From Melitaea cinxia (lineage: Eukaryota > Arthropoda > Insecta > Lepidoptera > Nymphalidae): 64,000 nucleotides of DNA. Below the pieces are notes generated by a model. The model made no database searches. It was not told where the DNA came from and saw only the letters and a list, made by a program, of their open reading frames with translations. A program made the position numbers and the translations under genes. Positions 56,196 through 64,000 of the stretch are shown piece by piece. The stretch covers positions 7,812,508 to 7,876,507 of the forward strand of contig NC_059408.1 in the NCBI RefSeq assembly GCF_905220565.1, in the 5' to 3' direction. Every line of letters begins with the position of its first letter. The stretch's first letter is position 1.

Positions 56196-57282
56196 AGAAT
56201 TGAATTAAGTTCGAAATAATAAATGTCCTTAGACGAAAACATAGTCAAGTAAATACGCGTTATCAAGATTACTCATAAAGTAAGTAGATCCGGAAACTAC
56301 TTACTACTTGTGAACGCTTTATAACGTTTCACTTCAATTTTTATTTTCTTTTAGCAGACTTCCTACTTCTTCAATGATGTTTTGATAATTTAATCTTTGA
56401 TTTAAGAGCAAATTTTTGAATTTAAACTTTTTTACGCAGCTTGACTTGAGGAGTGAGCTGGTGAATGCGTGGCGAGAGCGTTACCAAAAGTATGATCGGG
56501 CGAGGCGAACGGAAATTGAGATCCCTCTCAACGAAATACAAGTTAGTGAAGATAAAGAGTTTTACTTCACTCGTGTGGTCTAAAGCACACTCCTTTTGTT
56601 GGATATATCCATAAATCAGATACAACGTTATACACTAAACGACAGAATAATCCTAAATAATGTTTTTCTAAGTTTACTTTAAACGTGCATTGTCATCCAA
56701 ACCTAACGTGTATACAAATTCTCAGCTCAATTAGTTAAGGATGTATGCTGCAAAATTGAGTTGAGAGAAAGAATTCTACACAACAAAAATATATACACAA
56801 GTACATACTTACATACATTACAATTTAAATAAAAGCTTTTAAAATGCTTAAATTTAAAGAAGAGTAAAAAATAAATGTATAATAGTGACATCTATATTTT
56901 AACTTATGAAACTGTAGGGTGACAGTTACAGTTTGATAATAAATGTACTAACTTGGCGGCGTACAATCCGTCTCTTCATATTGTAGTGCAATATGTTTTT
57001 AATAGATGGCGCCTATAAAATATATCTGTACTACTAAAATTTTAGACTAATAATTTAAGTTACTACTAATACTTAAAATTGTAAAGAAATATAATTCAGT
57101 AAATACGTAAATACATATTTAAAATTAAAATACTATTAAAATCATATTATTGAATCTTTTTTATCCTATTGAGTGAGATATCCTGCGCTCAAGCCTAAAG
57201 TTGGACTGTTTACTTCTTTTTATTTCTACTTCACTTTTACTAATTATAAACTAGTTAAAAATTCTGTCTCATCATCATCATT
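56196..57282. other. AT-rich sequence, nothing recognised beyond a MITE M fragment
   Basis: AACATAGTCAAGTAAATACGCGTTATC at about 56240 is a short family-M remnant. The rest has no supported feature. Confidence 0.5.
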
Positions 57283-57640
57283 CAGCTTGCAACATCCCAC
57301 TGTTGGGCATAGGCCTCTTGCCCCATGTAGGAAAAGGATCAGAGCTTAATCCTCCACGCTACTCCACTGCGGGTTGGCGGATATGTTGTCTACTATAAGT
57401 AACGATCGCTATCAGGTATTTATGATAAAAACCGGGATGGACAGCTTAACGTGCTCTCCGAAGCACGGTGGGGAGGCCCACAAGGACTACACGAATACCC
57501 AGACCACGGCAAAGGCTCTGCTCATGCTCTCCAAGGTACCCCACACCAACAAGGACAAACATACAAACCGGATAGAAATATGTGGTGTAAATCCGAGTGG
57601 GAATCAAACTCGCAAACCATCGGTGTATTAGGCGACTACT
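57283..57640 (-). repeat. SINE family A-related copy with a divergent head
   Basis: The tail and body match SINE A in reverse (CATAGGCCTC, GGTTGGCGGATATGTTG, GAAGCACGGTGGGGAGGCC). From about 57510 the sequence becomes another module (CTCCAAGGTACCCCACACC, TCCGAGTGGGAATCAAACTC). The last part resembles a different tRNA B box (GAGTTTGATTCCCA in reverse), so this is a chimeric SINE. Confidence 0.65.
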
Positions 57641-57816
57641 CGCACAACTTCACCAGAGCTTTTGCTTCTGGCTATCTATCAGAAAATCTTCCTCAAACTA
57701 TTTTTTGTTTTTTTTTTACTAACAAGCTTGTTTGGTTGCTTGAAAATTTATTCCTTAAAGAATAAAATAGAATTTAGAATTATGGTTAAGTAAGTTTGTA
57801 TTAAAAACCTGACCGC

Positions 57817-57981
57817 TATTTGAAGCTTACTTGTTTGAGAGATAGGCCCCTCCACTGTTTTCCGTCTTATTCACCTCTCTTTCTACCCTATATGTCTGTC
57901 TCTTTCGCACACATCCCCACCTACCACCAGGCAGGGCCACGACATTTGATGTAACGGTCGGAGGCCCGCTCGCGTCATTGG
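57817..57981 (+). repeat. left inverted terminal repeat of the DIRS-like element
   Basis: From ATTTGAAGCTTACTTGTTTG through CCTACCACCAGGCAGGG to GCTCGCGTCATTGG it is the reverse complement of 62888-63051, with at most a single substitution noticed. The 14-17 outer bases (57803-57816) are unique to the left edge. Confidence 0.9.
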
Positions 57982-58366
57982 CGTCCTGTTTTCCGTCGAG
58001 AAAGGAAGTCAGATACCACCTTTATCTGCGTATTACAAAAGTGTTCAATTCTGGTTGAACGTAAGTGTAAAATATCTTCTGTGCTTCAAGGTGGGTTCAT
58101 TGCGGTGAAATGTAAGTACAGCTTTGAGTTTTTGAGTGATTTTAGAATAATATAACGATTTTTTCGTTCGGTACAAATTAATTAGTCATTAATTTGCAAA
58201 AGTTAATTTGATTGTACATGTTACTTTCTACCCTCAAAATTTTTATTTTTATTAAAATGTTATAAAAAGATTTTTCAAGGCGATATTTTACTACCCGTCT
58301 CTTATTATTTTTTTTAGCCATACATGTGATTTTAAAGTATGTATTTAACGGAAATATTTGTATAGG

Positions 58367-58786
58367 ATGGACGACTTTATCGATGAGCAGCAAAATGTGG
58401 AGTACGTTCCTGCATTGGCTTCGACAAGTGCAACGTCAACGCGTGAGACACGGCAACAAGCAGAAGATAGACGGTGTACTAAGCCCACGGATGCTTCAAA
58501 ATCTAAAAGAGCCAGGTCAGTGGGTAGCGCGTCATCAAGAAGTAGTAGTAGTTCAAGTTTGTCTACATCATCTTCCGATGCAAAAGCAAAACGATCTCGT
58601 CGCCGTAAACGCAAGCATGGTAAAAAAAGGAAGGGAGGAAAAAATAGTTATGATAAGAACCGCCTGGATAAATTAACGCAGGATATAGACGAACTGCGCC
58701 GACATTTAAATTTTAGTGCTCCTAGCAACGAACAAAGTTCTTACAATGACCAAGAACCAATTTGTAGATTTAGAAACAAACGATGA
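58367..58786 (+). CDS. DIRS-like gag, N-terminal frame
   Basis: Starts ATG 58367 (MDDFIDEQQNVEYV) and runs 139 codons to TGA 58784-58786. The product has an acidic start, a Ser-rich stretch and a strongly basic block (KRSRRRKRKHGKKRKGGK), fitting a nucleic-acid-binding N-terminal gag region. It overlaps the next frame by at least 38 nt. The continuation of gag lies in the +1 frame, so either a frameshift during translation or a mutation separates the two parts. No domain match can be claimed without a search. Confidence 0.65.
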   Translation: MDDFIDEQQNVEYVPALASTSATSTRETRQQAEDRRCTKPTDASKSKRARSVGSASSRSSSSSSLSTSSSDAKAKRSRRRKRKHGKKRKGGKNSYDKNRLDKLTQDIDELRRHLNFSAPSNEQSSYNDQEPICRFRNKR

Positions 58787-59588
58787 AGTAAAATCTTATG
58801 ATCAATTGCGTAATTTGTCATATAATGATAAAGCTTATGCGGCTCTTTCTTTTTGCATTCTTAAACAAAGGGAGGCCCTGCAAGCCAGCCTTAAAGACTT
58901 AATTTCCTGGGCTAGTAATGAAACGAATTTCAGTGTTGAAAATATGCATGATAAAATTAACGACTTATTCTCAAAAGGTGAATATGCCAAAGTTTCTGCG
59001 GATTTATTACAATTAGTCTGTGGACATCGTGCCGAAGCCATACAGATGCGTCGGCAAGGTTTGATTAATTCAGTACGTGACCCACTGCTGAAGAACACCT
59101 TACGTAAAATACCCCCTTCCAATAAGCACCTTTTTAATGAGGAATTATTCACTACATTTCTGCAAAAGAACAGCGGTGTCAAAAAAGTCTTTATGCCACT
59201 GAACAAGACCAATACTGGCCCTGTTTCGCAAGCAGGATCCAGCAGGTCAATACGCCACCACTCACAGGGGTCGGCTGCTTTTCATGGGTCCTCGCAGGGT
59301 ACCACAAATCAAGGATGCTGCTCCGCCCGAGCTCATTCACAACATTTTTGTAATCAACAACCCTCGCAGGGTATTTTCTGTAACCAGCCCTCGCAGGGCT
59401 ATCACTATAATCGTCCCTCGCAGGGACAACCTTCGCTAAATGCAACAAATCGCACAGCACAGGCGACTAGAGGTTCCTTTCGTTCGCGAGGAGGTAACAC
59501 GAGCAGCAGAGGTCAAAATAAAAACGAACGTAAGCGCCCTGGAAATAGAACCGACTTCGACTCCATTAACAAAAGACGAAAATACTGA
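58749..59588 (+). CDS. DIRS-like gag, C-terminal frame
   Basis: First ATG at 58749 (MTKNQFVDLETNDEVKSY), stop TGA at 59586-59588, 279 aa. A helical-looking part follows (YDQLRNLSYNDKAYAALSFC, then KILKQREALQ-like sequence), then a Ser/Gln/Gly-rich region with PSQG repeated about every nine residues (59361-59425), then a basic RSRGGNTSSRGQNKNERKRP tail. It lies upstream of the RT frame by 52 nt. The frame is also the one used by the recombinase ORF downstream. Function inferred from position only. Confidence 0.65.
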   Translation, partial: TKNQFVDLETNDEVKSYDQLRNLSYNDKAYAALSFCILKQREALQASLKDLISWASNETNFSVENMHDKINDLFSKGEYAKVSADLLQLVCGHRAEAIQMRRQGLINSVRDPLLKNTLRKIPPSNKHLFNEELFTTFLQKNSGVKKVFMPLNKTNTGPVSQAGSSRSIRHHSQGSAAFHGSSQGTTNQGCCSARAHSQHFCNQQPSQGIFCNQPSQGYHYNRPSQGQPSLNATNRTAQATRGSFRSRGGNTSSRGQNKNERKRPGNRTDFDSINKRRKY

Positions 59589-59640
59589 CTCGACGTTCTA
59601 GGCCGGGCAACTGCTTCATTACTACCGCCAGTGGGAAGAA

Positions 59641-61458
59641 ATGGGAGCTCCAAAGTTTTTACTACAGATAATAAAAGGGTATCGGATACCCTTTCGCAAA
59701 AAACCTCCCTTAGTCTTCCCCAGCATCACAAGCGTAGCTTATTGCACTCCAGAATCAGATGCAATGACGGAGATAATAGAAAAGATGAAATCTCAGAGAA
59801 TTTTAGAAAAAGCTCAGCTCTCCCCAAGTTTCTTGTCCACGATGTTTCTGATAGCAAAGAGCGATGGCTCGAACCGGCCTATATTCAATTTAAAAGCCCT
59901 GAACCGATATGTTATAACCGAACCATTCAGATTGATAAATGTATTTCGAATACCAGAGTTCCTGCAACAGAACGATTGGCTGTGCAAAGTGGATCTTTCA
60001 CATGCTTACTTTCACCTACCTATAAAAGAAAGTCACAGGCGATTTCTTCGGCTGATTTACAAGGGAGAACTGCTACAAATGACTTGCCTTCCCTTCGGCC
60101 TAAGTACGGCTCCGAAAGTATTTGCTTCATTGACCAATTGGATTGCTCAAATTCTGAGGCAGAAGGGTCTACGAATAATTGTGTACCTGGACGACTTTTT
60201 AATAGTCCATCAGGATCGATCCACGTTACGAATTCACGTACAAATGCTCCTAGACCACCTGCGTTACCTAGGCTGGCAGATAAATCTAGAAAAATGCTCT
60301 CTTGTTCCCGAAAAGAGTCTAGTCTTTTTAGGTATCCTTTGGGATCCTTGGAAGAACAAAAAATTCCTTCCAGAAAAAAAAATGAAGAATATAACAAGCA
60401 AGATACTTCCTTTGCTGAAAAGCAAACGAGTAAAACTTCGAGAATTACAGAGTGTTGTGGGGCACTTAAACTTTGCAAGTTTTGTTGTGCCCAACGGCAG
60501 GTTGCATTTTCGAGAACTCCTAATATTCCTCAACTCTTTACTGAACAAGCCTGCAGTAGCAGCACAGTTACCAGAAAAAGCTATAACAGACCTAAAATGG
60601 TGGCTCCAAAATTGTCATCAGTGTTCAGCAATTCACCTACCACCGCCGACCCATTTTATAACGACAGATGCTTCCGATCTAGCCTGGGGAGCACAAATCG
60701 ACGGACATTCAATATCAGGGACATGGACCGACGAAGAAAAAGCCTTACATTGCAATATCAAGGAGATGCTTGCGGTCCTGAAAGTTCTAGAGAACCAAGG
60801 TTACCTACTGCGTCAGTCGACGACGTTACTCCAATGCGACAATCGCACAGTTGTGACTTACTTGCGGAACGAAGGCGGAACAAGATCTGTTCCTCTGTTG
60901 GAGCTGACGGCCAGGGTTTTTCACCTAATCAGTCTCAATCAGATTCAACTGTCGGTTTATCACATTCCCGGTCTCTACAACAGCCATGCCGATCATTTAT
61001 CGAGGCACCGGCTACCGCCGGAGTGGCATCTCCTAGAACATTGCGTAGAAAAGATATTCCGCAAGTTCGGGACACCAGTAGTGGATCTCTTCGCATCTCG
61101 TCGGGCGCATGTAGTAGCCAACTATGTGTCACTGGAGATAAACGATACAATAGCCCTATATCACGATGCTTTTTCTCAAGTATGGAACTACAGCCTAGCT
61201 TGGATATTTCCACCACCATACATAATTCCGAAAGTCCTGTCTCATTTGAACTCGGCGATCGGAGTGTACCTGATAGTGGTCCCACGCTGGGAACGAGTTT
61301 TTTGGCGAGCCGATCTAAAGTCACGAGCGCTGGCAGCTCCGTACACGATATACAAACTGGAACAGAACCTCATAGATACAACGACCAACCTTCCACCTCC
61401 CAAAGTCCAGGAGATGACCTTGGAGGTCTGGAAGTGTGGGGGTGGTCAAGGAATTTAA
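59641..61458 (+). CDS. reverse transcriptase / RNase H (DIRS-like), 605 aa
   Basis: ATG 59641 to TAA 61456-61458, intact. RT palm motifs: SRILEKAQ-type start, KSDGSNRPIFNLKALN, LCKVDLSHAYFHLPI, LPFGLSTAPKVF and the catalytic IVYLDDFLIV with YLDD at residues 182-185. RNase H follows: FITTDASDLAWGAQID (Asp 343), a conserved Glu in IKEMLAVL, LQCDNRTVV, and HADHLSR. After RNase H comes VVDLFASRRAH and WIFPPPYIIPKVL, the region that in DIRS elements is called a putative methyltransferase domain. That label comes from the literature on DIRS; I do not see a full methyltransferase motif set. The protein would copy element RNA into DNA. Confidence 0.92.
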   Translation: MGAPKFLLQIIKGYRIPFRKKPPLVFPSITSVAYCTPESDAMTEIIEKMKSQRILEKAQLSPSFLSTMFLIAKSDGSNRPIFNLKALNRYVITEPFRLINVFRIPEFLQQNDWLCKVDLSHAYFHLPIKESHRRFLRLIYKGELLQMTCLPFGLSTAPKVFASLTNWIAQILRQKGLRIIVYLDDFLIVHQDRSTLRIHVQMLLDHLRYLGWQINLEKCSLVPEKSLVFLGILWDPWKNKKFLPEKKMKNITSKILPLLKSKRVKLRELQSVVGHLNFASFVVPNGRLHFRELLIFLNSLLNKPAVAAQLPEKAITDLKWWLQNCHQCSAIHLPPPTHFITTDASDLAWGAQIDGHSISGTWTDEEKALHCNIKEMLAVLKVLENQGYLLRQSTTLLQCDNRTVVTYLRNEGGTRSVPLLELTARVFHLISLNQIQLSVYHIPGLYNSHADHLSRHRLPPEWHLLEHCVEKIFRKFGTPVVDLFASRRAHVVANYVSLEINDTIALYHDAFSQVWNYSLAWIFPPPYIIPKVLSHLNSAIGVYLIVVPRWERVFWRADLKSRALAAPYTIYKLEQNLIDTTTNLPPPKVQEMTLEVWKCGGGQGI

Positions 61459-62411
61459 TCGAGTGGAGTAAAAATCAAAGGCAACTACTCTTATCTTCCT
61501 GGCGTCCTTCAACTCGCAGAACGTATCGAGCAGCCTGGAATAGATGGTTAAGCTGGTCTAAGAAACATAAATTAGATCCTTTTCAACCGGATGGTTCTAT
61601 ATTAGCTAGATTTTTAGCTGACTTGCATATAATTGAGAAATTGTCTTATAACACAATTTTACTACATAAATCCGTAGTTGCTACACTTTGTAATGCGAAC
61701 CAGCCTACTGACTTAAGTTCTCATACATTAGTTAAACACATTATCAAGTCGATAGCTTTAAAGAAACCAGCTAATCGAAAGCCTCCTATATGGGACATCA
61801 ACGTGCTAGTTGATTACATGCAGAGTATGCCCATAGATGAAAACAATACTTTCGATACGTCCAGACATACGGCGGCGCTACTGTTGTTATGCTCCGGTAG
61901 ACGAATTCACGATCTAACATTACTTTCAATAGATTCACAGCATTTAGTCGAAAACAATAATAGTTTAGTGATGTGGCCAATTTTTGGGTCAAAGACGGAT
62001 AGCTCTGAGCATAGGCAGTCAGGTTGGAGGTTGATTTCTAACTCTGAAAACAAAAAGTTAGATCCAGTTTTTTGGGTTAAACAAACTATGAAACTTCTTG
62101 AACCGAAACGTCAAGCTTGCAACTGTACAAATCTTTTCATTAATATCAGAGGCAAACCCAAAGCAGCCTCACGTACCGTAATTGCCGGCTGGTTTAAATC
62201 GTTGCTGAAAGAAGCTGGTATATCTGCCTCGGCTGGTAGCGTAAGATCAGCGGTAGCATCTAGAAATTGGGCTGATAATCTTCCTCTAGACGAAATTTTA
62301 TCACGAGGAAATTGGAAGACATGTAACACATTTGCTCGGTTTTATAAGCGCGAAATCCAACCACAACCAGCTAACAGTAGTGTTACCAGTTTATTTAACC
62401 CAATTGACTGA
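61420..62411 (+). CDS. tyrosine recombinase (DIRS-like)
   Basis: The domain is encoded in a frame open from 59631 to TGA 62409-62411 that overlaps the whole RT frame in another register; the recognisable protein begins near 61420. An N-terminal helical part (SSWRPSTRRTYRAAWNRWLS) precedes the catalytic part. The first catalytic Arg is in CSGRRIHDL (codon 61902-61904), the second in GSVRSAV (62244-62246), and the nucleophile Tyr in FARFYKRE (62343-62345). GNW supplies the usual Trp/His position. The HxxR histidine is Gly (62235-62237). It would join the circular DNA intermediate to the target. The true translation start is unknown. Confidence 0.88.
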
Positions 62412-62758
62412 TTTTTTTGTTAAAATAATATTGTTTTAATTATTATAATTATTTTTAATGAAAATTACTGAATCACATTACTTTTTAAATACATTGAGTA
62501 TTCTTTGTTTTGGTTATACATCGATTACAATAATTAAATACCAATTTTAAAGTTTATTTAACTATTAGCTTTCAAAAGAAGAACTTAAAAGATTTATTTT
62601 TGTAAAAGTTAATATGGTATAATATAGTATACTTGGTTTTCAATAAATATTTTTTTTATCACACATCCCATTTCGTGAACCTTTCTCTTGTGTTCCTTTT
62701 AATTTATGTGGCTATCATTCACATTGGCGTCCACTACCACCAGGCGATAACAAACAAA
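62412..62758. other. 3' non-coding part of the DIRS-like element
   Basis: AT-rich. At 62722-62744 it repeats, in direct orientation, short motifs from the left end of the element (ATTGGCGTCC and CTACCACCAGGC). No further frame. Confidence 0.6.
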
Positions 62759-62858
62759 TCTCAAACAAGTAAGCTTCAAATAACGGTCAGGTTTTTAATA
62801 GCAGCGTTTTACCTGAAAATAAAACGCTTATTAAATACTTACCTTATTTGAAGCTTAC
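62759..62858 (+). repeat. internal complementary region (ICR) of the DIRS-like element
   Basis: 62759-62799 is the reverse complement of the left edge (from ATT 57800). 62797-62858 is the reverse complement of the right edge (ending ATT 63100). The two parts meet at AAT 62797-62799. This is the junction expected in the circular intermediate, where the ICR templates the missing outer ends of the terminal repeats. Confidence 0.9.
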
Positions 62859-62887
62859 ATTTTTAACTCTGCCTGGTGTTTTTCGAT

Positions 62888-63051
62888 CCAATAACGCGAG
62901 CGGGCCTCCGACCGTTACATCAAATGTCGTGGCCCTGCCTGGTGGTAGGTGGGGATGTGTGCGAAAGAGACAGACATATAGGGTAGAAAGAGAGGTGAAT
63001 AAGACGGAAAACAGTGGAGGGGCCTATCTCTCAAACAAGTAAGCTTCAAAT
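62888..63051 (-). repeat. right inverted terminal repeat of the DIRS-like element
   Basis: Reverse complement of 57817-57981. The outer 46 bases (63052-63097, GGTAAGTATTTAATAAGCG through AAACGCTGCT) are specific to the right edge and are matched by the ICR. Confidence 0.9.
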
Positions 63052-63227
63052 AAGGTAAGTATTTAATAAGCGTTTTATTTTCAGGTAAAACGCTGCTATT
63101 TTGAAGCCTAACATAATTATGTAAAATTATTTTTTACCATCTTAGTTTATTTTTCTATTTTCGTTTTGTATTGTTTTTTTTTTGTCGGTTACAAAAAAAA
63201 CAACAGCGAATAGCCTATGTCCCTCTT

Positions 63228-63520
63228 TTTAACCGACTTCCAAAAAATGAGCAGGTTCTCAATTCGACTGTATTTTTTTTCTGTATGTTACTTACTTCAG
63301 AACTTTTGACTGTGTGGACCGATTTCGACAATTTTTTTTAATCGAAAGTTGGTGTGTGTCATTTAGTCCCATTTAAATGTATTTGAGATCTAACAACTAC
63401 TTTTCGAGTTATATCTAATAATGCGTTTTTACTTGACTATTTTTTGGTCAACCTACGTTGTATTACTTTTCGATATAATTGAAGTAGTTTTTTTTTTTCG
63501 TTTGCGAGCAAATACAATTA
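63228..63520 (+). repeat. MITE family M copy, one subunit
   Basis: Starts TTTTAACCGACTTCCAAAA and contains GTGTGGACCGATTTCGAC, AACAACTACTTTTCGAGTTA and CCTACGTTGTATTACTTTTC. It ends GAAGTAGTTTTTTTTTTTCG-TTTGCGAGCAAA. With a single subunit it is the shortest complete copy. Confidence 0.8.
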
Positions 63521-64000
63521 TTTATAAAACTTACGAGCATATTAATTTTATGAAGTCAATTGTTTACTTACTATATTTCACTTTATCGACGTTTTTAGGG
63601 CCAAGTAAAATAGTATTAGACCTTTATGCAGAAGTACATTTCCAGAGTAGCTCGTCTATTTAAACAAAGTTAAAATTAATTGGAATTGGCTAGAATTTTT
63701 TTTCACGTGGAACGTGATCTTTTACTCCTACAGAACCCCTATATGAAGGACTCGAACTAATATTATATTGTTATAACTTTTATTAGCTGCGTATTGATGG
63801 TCATCAAACTTTTCTTCCAAAACAAATCAAATAAAGGTAGCGAAGACATATATTTAGTAAGTATCTCGATATTGCTGTAATATTTTTATGTGGTTTTGAA
63901 TTTCGATGCATCAAATCATAAGGTACACTATCTGTACTTATTGCACACACTGTGAATAAAACATGTCTCTTCTCGATACATTAATCATGCACAAACAGTA
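63521..64000. other. sequence without recognised gene at the right edge
   Basis: AT-rich; no supported gene or repeat up to the edge. Confidence 0.5.

Larger units (their letters stand above)
57800..63100 (+). mobile_element. DIRS-like tyrosine-recombinase retrotransposon, nearly complete
   Basis: It contains gag-like, RT/RNase H and tyrosine recombinase frames on the plus strand, between inverted terminal repeats. The unit starts ATT|AAAAACCTGACCG at 57800 and ends CGCTGCT|ATT at 63100. The internal complementary region (62759-62858) is the reverse complement of the two outer edges joined end to end with a single ATT. That architecture defines DIRS elements, which integrate circular DNA through a tyrosine recombinase and make no target-site duplication. 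Apart from the gag frame break, the coding frames are long and open, so the copy is recent. Confidence 0.9.

Noticed and set aside
60020..60478. 152-codon minus-strand frame inside the DIRS-like element
   Set aside because: Antisense shadow of the RT gene, without recognisable domains.
59631..61400. The first 590 codons of the 926-codon frame as a separate protein
   Set aside because: No domain is recognisable before the recombinase part. The frame is reported as an overlap, not as a protein.

Overview
The window looks like a gene-poor stretch of a lepidopteran (moth or butterfly) nuclear chromosome. The evidence is two hexamerin storage-protein genes with GT-AG introns, a gustatory-receptor-type gene, strong AT bias, and a dense load of insect transposable elements: non-LTR retrotransposon fragments of the R1 clade, several tRNA-headed SINEs, many non-autonomous Helitrons, TIR elements, and one nearly complete DIRS-type retrotransposon. 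Family names come from sequence motifs and memory; no database search was run.

Layout. 1-1290: minus-strand, decayed R1-clade reverse transcriptase running off the left edge. 2-31 kb: no host gene seen. This part holds SINE, Helitron and MITE copies, an R1-clade 3' fragment (5.2-6.0 kb), a deleted pogo-like element (11.08-13.0 kb), a GC-rich MITE with 72-bp repeats (13.9-14.75 kb), and two loci of a roughly 312-bp unit carrying a tRNA-Thr-like sequence (2.0-2.4 and 15.5-16.2 kb). 32.0-39.1 kb: two composite Helitrons with about 282-bp internal tandem repeats, in opposite orientation, separated by 3.6 kb with SINEs and MITEs. 39.74-42.65 kb: hexamerin gene 1 (5 exons, 747 aa). 44.5-47.3 kb: a gustatory-receptor-like gene, probably damaged. 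50.0-51.03 kb: a 1.02-kb DNA transposon with 230-bp TIRs. 51.27-54.41 kb: hexamerin gene 2 (5 exons, 746 aa). 57.80-63.10 kb: a DIRS-like tyrosine-recombinase retrotransposon with gag-like, RT/RNase H and recombinase reading frames, inverted terminal repeats and an internal complementary region.

The two hexamerins are tandem duplicates on the same strand. Exons 2, 3 and 4 have identical lengths (134, 837 and 173 nt) and all intron phases match. Both have a signal peptide and both hemocyanin-family signatures, so both are read as secreted fat-body storage hexamer subunits. The receptor gene between them appears functionally unrelated.

The least routine observations are the DIRS-like element, whose ends and internal complementary region fit a circular-junction model down to a shared ATT core while its recombinase has Gly where the HxxR motif expects His; the tRNA-Thr-like tandem unit flanked by a perfect 12-bp direct repeat; and two compensating frameshifts at A9 runs in the receptor gene.
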